Below, one piece after another: positions 23,462-31,273 of a stretch of 32,436 bases of DNA. The notes beneath the pieces are model-generated. The model was not told the origin of the DNA, ran no database searches, and saw only the letters and a program-made list of their open reading frames with translations. Position 1 is the stretch's first letter, and every line of letters begins with the position of its first letter. The DNA comes from Thermoanaerobaculia bacterium (lineage in GTDB: Bacteria > Acidobacteriota > Thermoanaerobaculia > Multivoradales > JAHEKO01): contig CAMYLC010000071.1 in the NCBI GenBank assembly GCA_947259195.1, positions 1-32,436 on the forward strand. The letters run 5' to 3'. A program made the translations under genes and the position numbers.

Positions 23462-25042
23462 GTGCTGCTGCATCAGATGGTCGATCAGGCGGCGCTGCAT
23501 CATCCTGAGTCGCCCGCGGCTCGCTGTGATGGCGAGACCCTGACCTATGGACAGCTGGCCCGCCGTGCCAACGGGCTGGCCCGGCTGCTGCTCGAGACCG
23601 GTGTGCAGCGGCGGGGTCGCGTCGCCGTGCTGCTCAGCAAGGGCTTGAACGTGCCGGTGAGCTTCTACGGAGTGATGGCAGCCGGCGCCAGCCTGGTACC
23701 GATCGATCCGCGCTCGCCGGCAGCGACAGTGGCTCGGATCGTACGCTCGACCGGCGCCACCCATATCGTCTCCGAGCGAGGAAAGCGCGAGACGGTTGCG
23801 AAAGTGGTTAGGGAGTGCCCGACGGTAGCTCATGTGGTCGGTCTCGAGGCTGAGGAAGACGAGACGCTTCCCTGTCATCCGTGGACCGCCGTCGAGGAGC
23901 TGGCCACCGACCGGCAGCCCGAGGTCGCGGTGATCGATCTGGATCCCTCCTACATCCTGCATACTTCGGGCTCCACCGGAATCCCGAAGCTCATCCAGCA
24001 TACCCACCGCAGCGCGATGAGCTTCCTCGATTGGGCGGTCTCGGAGTACTCCCTGACCCGTGACGATCGACTCAGCAACCACTCTTCGCACCACACCTGC
24101 TTTGCCACCTTCGACTACTATGCCGCCGGCCGGGCCGGGGCAACCACGATCATCCTGACTCCGGCCGTAATGATGATGCCGGGTAGCCTGTCGAGCCTGA
24201 TGGAGAAGGAGGGGATTTCCGTCTGGTATTCGGTACCCACGGCCCTCGTTCAGCTCTCGCTGCGTGGCGACCTCGAAGCACGCGATCTCAGCGCCCTGCG
24301 TTGGGTGCTATTCGCCGGCGAGACGTTTCCTGAGAAGCATTTGCGGCGACTCATGGCGCAGCTTCCCGAGGCCCGTTTCAGTCACGTCTACGGTTCGACC
24401 GAAGTCAACGTTTGTGCCTATTTCCAACTGCCAACGGGGAGCGATCTCGACTTTCCACTGCCGATTGGCAAGGCCTGCTCGAACTCGGTCCTGGAGGTCG
24501 CCGATAGCGATCTCGAGCCGGTTGCCAGCGGTGAGGTCGGAGAGCTCCTGGTGCGGGGCTCGACGGTGATGTCAGGTTACTGGGGTGATGCCGAGCGCAA
24601 CCGCGAAGTGCTCATTCGTCGTCCCGCCGCCGGTGGGCTCGAAGAGGTCTACTACCGAACCGGAGACCGGGCCCGTGTTCGCAGCGACGGCAATCTGGCG
24701 TTCGTGGCGCGGTCCGATCTCCAGGTCAAGGTCCGTGGCCATCGGGTCGAGCTCGAGGAAATCGAAGCGGCCTTGCTGAGTCTCGCTGCCGTCGAGGAGG
24801 CGGCGGTGTTCACGGTGCCGGACAGTGAGGGTAGCTCGGCCATTCAGGCCGTGGTGGTGGCCGCGAAGAGCGCTGACTGGAGTCGGCAAAAGGCGTTGTC
24901 TTCCCTCAAGGAGTTGCTGCCGCCATACTGCCTGCCGGCCTCTATCTCCCAAGTCGATTCGCTCCCACGGACGCCGACTGGGAAGGTCGACCGCAACGCC
25001 CTCCGTGACAGACTCCAAGAACCAGGGGAGTTGCTGAGGTGA
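23462..25042 (+). CDS. Freestanding NRPS adenylation domain (PltF-like, with altered amine-anchor residue)
   Basis: The 526-residue enzyme activates a carboxylic acid as its AMP ester and loads it on a carrier protein. Core motifs are LHTSGSTGIPK (A3, 167-176), YGSTEVNVC (A5, 310-318), YYRTGDR (A7), LQVKVRGHRVELEEIE (A8) and PRTPTGKVDR with catalytic K508 (A10). The stretch VWYSVPTALVQL ... WVLFAGETFPEKHLRRLM resembles prolyl-activating enzymes of the PltF/RedM kind. The specificity positions by hand alignment to GrsA read C F F Y L A V V C K. Seven of the ten sit in the YLA..VCK pattern known for PltF-type enzymes, but position 235, normally Asp holding the amino group, is C213 (HHTCFATFDYY). 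The substrate may therefore lack a free alpha-amine. GTG start after GGAGGG; 4-base overlap with the carrier gene. Confidence 0.88.
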   Translation: MLLHQMVDQAALHHPESPAARCDGETLTYGQLARRANGLARLLLETGVQRRGRVAVLLSKGLNVPVSFYGVMAAGASLVPIDPRSPAATVARIVRSTGATHIVSERGKRETVAKVVRECPTVAHVVGLEAEEDETLPCHPWTAVEELATDRQPEVAVIDLDPSYILHTSGSTGIPKLIQHTHRSAMSFLDWAVSEYSLTRDDRLSNHSSHHTCFATFDYYAAGRAGATTIILTPAVMMMPGSLSSLMEKEGISVWYSVPTALVQLSLRGDLEARDLSALRWVLFAGETFPEKHLRRLMAQLPEARFSHVYGSTEVNVCAYFQLPTGSDLDFPLPIGKACSNSVLEVADSDLEPVASGEVGELLVRGSTVMSGYWGDAERNREVLIRRPAAGGLEEVYYRTGDRARVRSDGNLAFVARSDLQVKVRGHRVELEEIEAALLSLAAVEEAAVFTVPDSEGSSAIQAVVVAAKSADWSRQKALSSLKELLPPYCLPASISQVDSLPRTPTGKVDRNALRDRLQEPGELLR

Positions 25043-25341
25043 CCAGGGCAGGTCTGAGACCGACGGCGCAGCAGGTCGAAGCTCGGATTCTCGAGTATCT
25101 GCAATCCGAGCTGCTGAGTCCAGAGGTCACGATCGGACGCGACGACGACCTGCTGTCGGGCGAAGTGCTCGACTCGATCGGTGTGATCCGTCTGGCGGCG
25201 TTTCTCGAAAAGGAGTTTGGGATCGACATGCAGTCGGCTGGCTTTGTTGTCGAGAACTTCCAAAGCGTCGGAGTGCTCGCCCGGTATGTAGTCAACTCTG
25301 CTCGGGGACTGGACAGTACACAGGGCGTGCCTGGTTCTTGA
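25039..25341 (+). CDS. Freestanding peptidyl/acyl carrier protein
   Basis: This 100-residue carrier protein has the phosphopantetheine site in GEVLDSIGVIRLAAFLEKEF, with S46 as the attachment residue after L44-D45. The acidic helix I (VEARILEYLQSELL), the D-rich loop (IGRDDDLLSGE) and helix II/III (FGIDMQSAGFVVENFQSVGV) fit a single ACP/PCP domain with a short unstructured tail. The GTG start overlaps the adenylation gene's stop (GTGA), a strong sign of coupled translation and of these two proteins working as a pair. The next gene starts 19 bases after its stop. It should carry the starter acyl group to the condensation domain of the synthetase and may be the platform for the dehydrogenase. 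Confidence 0.92.
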   Translation: MTRAGLRPTAQQVEARILEYLQSELLSPEVTIGRDDDLLSGEVLDSIGVIRLAAFLEKEFGIDMQSAGFVVENFQSVGVLARYVVNSARGLDSTQGVPGS

Positions 25342-25360
25342 GGGGCACTGAACGGGATCG

Positions 25361-28300
25361 ATGGCAGTGAGCAGGGCCGACAAATCTCACGACAGTGCGC
25401 GACTGACCCATAGTCAGAAGCAGATCTGGGTCGGGCAGAGGCTTCATCCTGAAAGCCCGCTCTACAACATGGCCTTCGCCTTTGTGTTCGGCAAGGAGCT
25501 GCGAGACGATCTGTTTTGTGAGGCCTGGCGACGGGTCCTCGAGGCGAGCGACGCGCTGCGCACGCGCCTCGTCGAGGGCGATGCGGATGGGGTGAGGCGC
25601 ATCCTCGACTCGGCTGGCCGACCCACCGAGGTCCTGGATCTCGAGGAATCCGAGAATCCAGAGGCAGACTTCCAGCGCTGGTGTCGCGAGCGCTGTGAGA
25701 AGCCTCTGGCCTTGACGGGTCCTTTCGTCGACAGCGTGTTGGTCCGTTTGGGCGATGGGCGGACAGGCTGGTACCTGAATCAGCACCACCTGGTCAGCGA
25801 CGCCTGGTCGACCCTGCTGGTCTACCGAGAAGTGGCGGCGGAGTACGAAGCCCTGATGGCCGGCGCCGAGGCTCAGAGCCTGTCGGATGTTGCCTACTAC
25901 GAGACGGCAGCGGCTCTGCAGGCGGAGTCGCCAGCCCGGCGCGAGGCTGAAGCGCACTGGTCCCGCCGGAGCGAGCGTCCAGGTCGTCAAGTTGCATTGT
26001 ACGGTCGTCACTGTGCGCCGGTCGGAACAGCCAGCACGCGGTGGACCCTGGAGCTCGACGAGGAGCGATCTCGGGGCATCGATCGCCTGTGCCTTCAAGA
26101 CGGTTTCGCGAGCCTTTCGCAAGAGCTCTCGCGATTCGCCTTCTTTGCGACTCTGTTGGTGAGCTGGCTGCATCGGGTTGGTGGTGGCTCGGATCTCGGT
26201 TTCGACGCTCCGGTCGCGGGCCGGCCGTCAGCAGCGGCCAAGCGGGCAATCGGTCTGTTCATTGAGATGTATCCCTTCGCGGCACGCATGGAGACTCGAG
26301 ATACCTTCCGGAAGCTCGGGGCTCGATGCCTGGACGAGGCCAGGTCGTTTCTCCAGCACGCGCGGCCGGGACTGAGCTCACCCTCGCGTGTTGCGGCCAG
26401 CAACGTGGTGCTCAACTACTTCCCCCGCGCCTTCGGGGACTTTGCAGGAATCCCGGTCGAGGCGGAATGGGTCCATCCCGGTCATGGCGATAGCGTCCAT
26501 GCACTGCGGCTCCAGGTACACGATTTCTCGGGCTCCGGCCGTTACACCTTTCATTTCGACTACAACCTGGAAGCCCTGCCGGAGCGCCTTCAGCGGCGCA
26601 GTATCGAACACTTCGAGAAGCTGTTGGACGCGATGCTGGCGGATCCCGATCGCCGCATCGCCGCGGTCGACCTGCTGGTTGACGAGGAGCGAGAGGCTTT
26701 GGCTGCGCTCAACGCCACCGCTGCCGAACCGCTACCGGGTCGATCGGTGGTTGCCATGTTCAAGGCGCAGGCAGGAGCCGAGCCCGATCGTGTAGCCCTC
26801 CGCCACGGCTCAAAGGAGATCTCCTTCGCGCGTCTCTCGGAACAGTGCGATGCGTTGGCGGCGGTTCTCGTCGACAAGGGCATCCAGCCGGGGGACAGGA
26901 TTGCTGTCGTCAGTCGGCGTTCGACTCTCGCCGTCATCGCGATTCTCGCCACCTTGCGGGCTCGTGCCGCCTACGTTCCTATTGACGCCGGTGTCCCCGG
27001 CAGGCGGCTCGAGAGCATTCTCGAGGACTCGGGAGCACGCCTGTTGCTGGCCGGGCCTGGTCTCGAGGTTGGCGACCGGGTGGGGGACATAGCAGTACTG
27101 CCGATCGATGACGGCATCGCTGCCGGCCGCGATCTGGAGCTTGCTCGCCCAACGCCCGAGCTCGAGGATTTGGCCTACCTGATCTATACCTCCGGCTCGA
27201 CAGGTCGACCGAAGGGCGTGCTCATCGAGCATCGCGGCCTCGCCGATTATCTCTGTTGGGCGGCTCGGCAGTACGTGAGGGGAGACCGGTTGAGCTTTCC
27301 CCTGTTCACTTCCCTGGCCTTCGATCTCACCGTCACCAGCCTCTTCCTGCCCCTGATCACGGGCGGCACACTGGAGATCTATCCCGAGCCCGACGGCCCG
27401 GTTGACACCGCCCTGATGGACGTCGTCCGCGCCAATAGTGTCGACTTCCTCAAGCTCACCCCGTCGCATCTGTCGCTGCTGCGGCGCGTCGGCCTCGAAG
27501 ACTCGAGGCTCCGCCGCTTGGTTGTCGGCGGTGAGAATCTGACCACTGATCTGGCAGCCAGCATTCACGCCCAGCTGCGCGACCGGGTGGAGCTCTACAA
27601 CGAGTACGGCCCAACGGAGGCGGTCGTCGGCTGCGTTGCTCACCGCTACCGGCCCGACCAGGATCGAGCCATAAGCGTTCCCATCGGCTCTCCGGCGGAC
27701 CACGTGACGGTGGAGATCTTGAACGACGAGCTGATACCAGTGCCCGAAGGGGTCGCCGGCGAGCTTTGGATCTCGCGCTACGGCCTGGCGCGTGGCTACC
27801 ACGAGCGCGACGAGTTGACTCGAGAACGCTTCCAGCCGCATCCGAGCCTTCCCGGGCGCCGTCGATATCGGAGCGGGGACCTGGTTCGCCTGGTCGATAC
27901 CGAGACCCTCGAGTTCCTCGGACGCATGGACCGGCAGTTGAAGGTGTCCGGATTTCGCGTCGAGCCGGGCGAGGTCGAGGCGGCCATGCTCTCCTTGCCG
28001 AAGGTAGAGCAGTGTGCCGTGGTCGCCAGGCGGCATCCGGCCTCGACAGCGGACCGACGGGACCCGGTCCGCCACTGCGTGCGCTGCGGTCTGCCTTCAA
28101 ACTACCCGCGGGCCACCTTCGACCAGGCGGGCGTATGCAGCATCTGCCGCTCGTACGAGTCCATCAAGGAGCACGCTCGGGACTACTTCAGGACGGAGGA
28201 CGACCTCCACAGGATCTTCGCGGACTCGGCGCAGGAACACGGAGCGGAATACGACTGCCTGATGCTCTACAGCGGCGGCAAGGACAGCAGCTACGCCCTC

Positions 28301-29587
28301 TGCAGGCTGGTGGACATGGGCCTGTCGGTCTATGCCTTCACGCTCGACAACGGCTACATCTCGGAGGAGGCGAAAGAGAACATCCGCCGGGTGACCGAGC
28401 GGCTCGGGGTACCTATCGAGCTTGCGACGACACCCTCGATGAATGCCATCTTCCGCGACAGCCTGATCCGCTTCTCGAATGTCTGCAACGGTTGTTTCAA
28501 GACCATCTACACGCTGAGCATGAAGCGGGCCCGAGAGCTCGGCATTCCGATCATCGTCACGGGCCTGTCCCGCGGGCAGATGTTCGAGACCAGGCTGACC
28601 GAGGAGATGTTTCGTGACGGGCGGTGCAGCCCAGAGGAAGTGGATGCGGCTGTCATGGCGGCGCGTAAGGTGTACCACCGCGTGACCGACGAGGTGACCC
28701 GCTCGCTGAATGCCGGGTTGTTCGATGACGATCGAATCTTCGCAGAGATCCAGTTCGTCGATTTCTTCCGCTATTTCGATGTCGGGCTCGACGAGATGTA
28801 CGCCTATCTGCAGGACAAGGTTCCCTGGGTACGCCCGGGCGACACCGGACGCTCGACCAACTGTCTGATCAACGACAGCGGGATCTACGTCCACAAGCAG
28901 GAGCGAGGCTTCCACAGCTATGCCCTTCCCTACAGCTGGGACGTGCGGCTGGGTCACAAATCTCGCGAAGCGGCGCTCGAAGAGCTGGACGACGACATCG
29001 ATGTCGACAACGTGGCCTCGATCCTGGCCGAGATCGGCTACGACTCCGAGAGACTCGCCACAGGCACCGGGCACACGGCCCTGGAGGCCTTTTTCGTCGC
29101 TTCCGAGCCGCTCTCCGACGAAGCGCTGCGCGAGCAATTGGGCGAGCGGCTGCCCACTCACCTGATCCCCGTCCATCTGCAACAGGTCGACTCGATCCCT
29201 TTGACGACGAGCGGCAAGGTCGACGAGAACGCGCTGCACTCGGAGCTCTACAATCGCCTCTCCAGCCTGCCACATCGCGAGCCGGAGGGACCCGTGCAGG
29301 AGTACCTCGCAGCCGTCTGGCAGCAGGAGCTGAGACTGGAGCGCGTCGGGGCGGGCGACGACTTCTTCGAGCTCGGAGGAACGTCCCTCTCCGCCATGCA
29401 GGTCATGCTCCAACTCTGCCGGGAGTTCGACATCGAGCTACCGCTGGAGATGATGTTCGCGCACACGACCCTCGCCGGGCTGGCGAAGGTTGCCGAAGAC
29501 AAGATTCTCGCCGAGATGGCCGAGGTCGGAGAAGAAGAGCAGCGTCGGCTTCTCGGGGAAGCTGATTTCCCGCCCCCTGCCGGTTAG
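25361..29587 (+). CDS. NRPS module C-A-PCP with a zinc-ribbon/PP-loop ATPase domain inserted in the A domain
   Basis: This 1408-residue synthetase has a condensation domain (about 12-440) with QHHLVSDAWS, catalytic H143 and D147. The A domain (from about 460) shows AYLIYTSGSTGRPKG (A3), TSLAFDLTVTSLF (A4, D655), YNEYGPTEAVVGC (A5), RSGDLVR (A7) and RQLKVSGFRVEPGEVE (A8). At about residue 897 the A domain is interrupted by about 335 residues, resuming near 1237 with LEAFFVAS, then LPTHLIPV and the A10 motif LTTSGKVDENAL (K1286). The PCP follows with DDFFELGGTSLS (S1342). No thioesterase, reductase or epimerase follows. By hand alignment the specificity code reads DLTKVGEVGK, close to the Asn code DLTKLGEVGK. 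The inserted domain is described separately. The gene ends converging on, and overlapping by 3 to 4 bases, the glycosyltransferase gene. Confidence 0.93.
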   Translation: MAVSRADKSHDSARLTHSQKQIWVGQRLHPESPLYNMAFAFVFGKELRDDLFCEAWRRVLEASDALRTRLVEGDADGVRRILDSAGRPTEVLDLEESENPEADFQRWCRERCEKPLALTGPFVDSVLVRLGDGRTGWYLNQHHLVSDAWSTLLVYREVAAEYEALMAGAEAQSLSDVAYYETAAALQAESPARREAEAHWSRRSERPGRQVALYGRHCAPVGTASTRWTLELDEERSRGIDRLCLQDGFASLSQELSRFAFFATLLVSWLHRVGGGSDLGFDAPVAGRPSAAAKRAIGLFIEMYPFAARMETRDTFRKLGARCLDEARSFLQHARPGLSSPSRVAASNVVLNYFPRAFGDFAGIPVEAEWVHPGHGDSVHALRLQVHDFSGSGRYTFHFDYNLEALPERLQRRSIEHFEKLLDAMLADPDRRIAAVDLLVDEEREALAALNATAAEPLPGRSVVAMFKAQAGAEPDRVALRHGSKEISFARLSEQCDALAAVLVDKGIQPGDRIAVVSRRSTLAVIAILATLRARAAYVPIDAGVPGRRLESILEDSGARLLLAGPGLEVGDRVGDIAVLPIDDGIAAGRDLELARPTPELEDLAYLIYTSGSTGRPKGVLIEHRGLADYLCWAARQYVRGDRLSFPLFTSLAFDLTVTSLFLPLITGGTLEIYPEPDGPVDTALMDVVRANSVDFLKLTPSHLSLLRRVGLEDSRLRRLVVGGENLTTDLAASIHAQLRDRVELYNEYGPTEAVVGCVAHRYRPDQDRAISVPIGSPADHVTVEILNDELIPVPEGVAGELWISRYGLARGYHERDELTRERFQPHPSLPGRRRYRSGDLVRLVDTETLEFLGRMDRQLKVSGFRVEPGEVEAAMLSLPKVEQCAVVARRHPASTADRRDPVRHCVRCGLPSNYPRATFDQAGVCSICRSYESIKEHARDYFRTEDDLHRIFADSAQEHGAEYDCLMLYSGGKDSSYALCRLVDMGLSVYAFTLDNGYISEEAKENIRRVTERLGVPIELATTPSMNAIFRDSLIRFSNVCNGCFKTIYTLSMKRARELGIPIIVTGLSRGQMFETRLTEEMFRDGRCSPEEVDAAVMAARKVYHRVTDEVTRSLNAGLFDDDRIFAEIQFVDFFRYFDVGLDEMYAYLQDKVPWVRPGDTGRSTNCLINDSGIYVHKQERGFHSYALPYSWDVRLGHKSREAALEELDDDIDVDNVASILAEIGYDSERLATGTGHTALEAFFVASEPLSDEALREQLGERLPTHLIPVHLQQVDSIPLTTSGKVDENALHSELYNRLSSLPHREPEGPVQEYLAAVWQQELRLERVGAGDDFFELGGTSLSAMQVMLQLCREFDIELPLEMMFAHTTLAGLAKVAEDKILAEMAEVGEEEQRRLLGEADFPPPAG
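28061..29056 (+). other. Inserted PP-loop ATP-pyrophosphatase domain (residues about 901-1232 of the synthetase)
   Basis: The insert starts with a zinc-ribbon: CVRCGLPSNYPRATF (C906, C909) and GVCSICRSYE (C926, C929). Then comes the PP-loop LYSGGKDSSYALCRLV (SGGKDS at 971-976), the conserved AFTLDNGYISEEAKENIRR, the pair CNGC (C1042, C1045), and IPIIVTGLSRGQMFETRL. The C-terminal part includes STNCLINDSGIYVHKQERGF. This is the layout of N-acetyl-sugar amidotransferase/ExsB-like adenine nucleotide alpha hydrolases. Such enzymes adenylate a carbonyl oxygen and replace it with nitrogen or sulfur. All the nucleotide-binding residues I can judge are intact and the frame is continuous, so it looks functional rather than a degenerate insertion. 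Exact chemistry is unknown. Confidence 0.85.
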
Positions 29588-30351
29588 AGGTACACCGGCA
29601 AGCGTCGCAGCAGCTGGCTCAGCACACCGAGACGCTGAAGCGGACCCAGCTCTTTGAAGCTCTCGATCTGGGAGTTGGTTCGCGTGTACAGAGCCATGCG
29701 CCGAAATCGCTCCCGAGTTTGAATGAACTCCAGGTGGGTGACCCGCATCGAAGGGCGAAACTCGAGGCGCAGGTCGGGGCGGTTCGCCTCCAAGCGGTGA
29801 ACCAGCTCGCTATCGGCACCCCGCCGCCATGGCTCGAATGGCCCTAGCTCCTCGAAAACCGAGGCCTTCACTGCCATGTTGTTCGCATAGCCGAAGTGAT
29901 GCACAGTACCGCAGCGCCGAATCACATAGTCGGCTTTGGCGTTCTCGTAGGCCCCGAGCAGACGCAGGCTCAGGGAGGCTTGCGGGGGGTAGCGGCAGTG
30001 ACCGAGAAGGATGGCCACCGCCGCATCGCTCATTCCCTCGTCGATCGATCGGAGCCAATCCCTGGAAACCACGCAGTCCGCGTCGGTGAAGGCGATGATG
30101 GGGGCTCGGGCCGTGCGAACTCCGGTGTTGCGAGCCGAATAGGCCCCGACGGCCTCCTCCTCGAGCGTGGTGATCTCCGAGTAGCGCGCAGCAATGGAGG
30201 GTGAGCCGTCGGTGGAACGGTTGTTGACCAGGATGATCTCGTAGCCGTCCTCGACCTCGAACTGGTCGAGGAGCGAGTCGATACAGGCGGCCAGTGTCCG
30301 CTCGCTGTTGAAGAACGGAACGATGACGGAAACTCCGGGGTGGTTGCTCAT
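29584..30351 (-). CDS. Family 2 glycosyltransferase
   Basis: The 255-residue GT-A enzyme has the typical start VSVIVPFFNSERTLAACIDS, then EIILVNNRSTDGSPSIA and IIAFTDADCVVSRDW, with the metal-binding D90-A-D92. After this come GYANNMAVKASVFEELGPF and a Glu/Asp-containing acceptor loop (RRGADSELVHRL), as in family 2 transferases. No membrane segment is seen, so it is cytosolic or peripheral. It would transfer a sugar from a nucleotide donor; acceptor unknown. It is the last gene of a minus-strand operon, 16 bases after the sulfotransferase stop. Its stop codon overlaps the stop of the converging synthetase gene. It may decorate the peptide product or a surface glycan. Confidence 0.9.
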   Translation of the reverse strand: MSNHPGVSVIVPFFNSERTLAACIDSLLDQFEVEDGYEIILVNNRSTDGSPSIAARYSEITTLEEEAVGAYSARNTGVRTARAPIIAFTDADCVVSRDWLRSIDEGMSDAAVAILLGHCRYPPQASLSLRLLGAYENAKADYVIRRCGTVHHFGYANNMAVKASVFEELGPFEPWRRGADSELVHRLEANRPDLRLEFRPSMRVTHLEFIQTRERFRRMALYTRTNSQIESFKELGPLQRLGVLSQLLRRLPVYL

Positions 30352-30367
30352 GGCCGACCCAAGAGTA

Positions 30368-31273
30368 TCAATCGTCCTCGTCGGTGGACTTTTGCCGGGT
30401 CGCCGACGCGTAGAGCTCTTCGTACAGATCTCGACGCAGACTGCTCTCGACCCGCTTTCGCTGCTCGGCGGTCAGCCTCCGTTCCGAGGTTCGCGATCGG
30501 CTCAGGGGCCGAGCGACGTCCGTCTTCCAGGATTCCTCCGCAGTCACCAACTCGGACGCTTCCCGTCCATAGTTCTCCAGGATCTGCGGCTCCCAGTCGA
30601 GGTTCAGTTCCCCCAAGATTGATCGTAGCGTCGGCTCCGGTCGGGAGACGAGCTCCTCATAGAAGATGAAGCTGTCGTTCGGTTCTCGGCTCCGACTCAG
30701 GGAGAAGGCGACGTCTTCGTTCCAGCGCCGGATGGAGGTGTCCACATCGTAGTGACGGTCCCAGCGACGAGAAGCCTCGTTGAGCGAGGCCACGACGTCC
30801 GGGCCGTCGCGGATCACATGGACGAACTTCGCCTCGGGTACGCCGTCGCTGAGGCGCGCCAGGAAAGGCAGGTAGCGCAAGTGACGCGGTGTCTTCTCGA
30901 TCCAGTAGGGCGATCCCCGACGCTGAGCCAGCTCGTCGAGGACGAGCAGAAGCCGTCGAGCGACGCGGCGGGTCTGCCATGGGCGCAGAGGCGGGAAGCG
31001 CAGCGACCAGGGGCTCGCATCGGTGAACCATCGCGCCGCGGTGCCGGGCTCCTCACGATTCTCGATCAGGAACTCCCGTACCCGAGCCACGGGATTCGCG
31101 GTGAGAAGCGGCCTCGAGACCAGGGGCAGAATCCTGAAATGTCGGTCGAAGAAGTGAGTTTCGGTGAAGGAGGTCGTTGCGCTGTGTGCCGCCAGCAGGC
31201 TCTGAACCAGAGTGGTTCCCGACCTGGGTACGCCAACGATGAAGATGCGGCCTCGGACCGCGGGTCGCGTCAT
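30368..31273 (-). CDS. PAPS-dependent sulfotransferase
   Basis: The protein has 301 residues. The 5'-phosphosulfate loop is IFIVGVPRSGTTLVQSLLAA (V13-T21). The 3'-phosphate site is FVHVIRDGPDVVASLNE (R155, S163). A substrate-region EKTPRHLRYLPFL lies between them. These motifs define the Sulfotransfer_3-like families, which move sulfate from PAPS to a hydroxyl or amine of sugars, lipids or natural products. Its start overlaps the methyltransferase stop by 4 bases (31270-31273), and the glycosyltransferase follows closely, so the three are translationally coupled. Together they suggest a sulfated and glycosylated product. No sulfate-activation genes are in the window. Confidence 0.9.
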   Translation of the reverse strand: MTRPAVRGRIFIVGVPRSGTTLVQSLLAAHSATTSFTETHFFDRHFRILPLVSRPLLTANPVARVREFLIENREEPGTAARWFTDASPWSLRFPPLRPWQTRRVARRLLLVLDELAQRRGSPYWIEKTPRHLRYLPFLARLSDGVPEAKFVHVIRDGPDVVASLNEASRRWDRHYDVDTSIRRWNEDVAFSLSRSREPNDSFIFYEELVSRPEPTLRSILGELNLDWEPQILENYGREASELVTAEESWKTDVARPLSRSRTSERRLTAEQRKRVESSLRRDLYEELYASATRQKSTDEDD

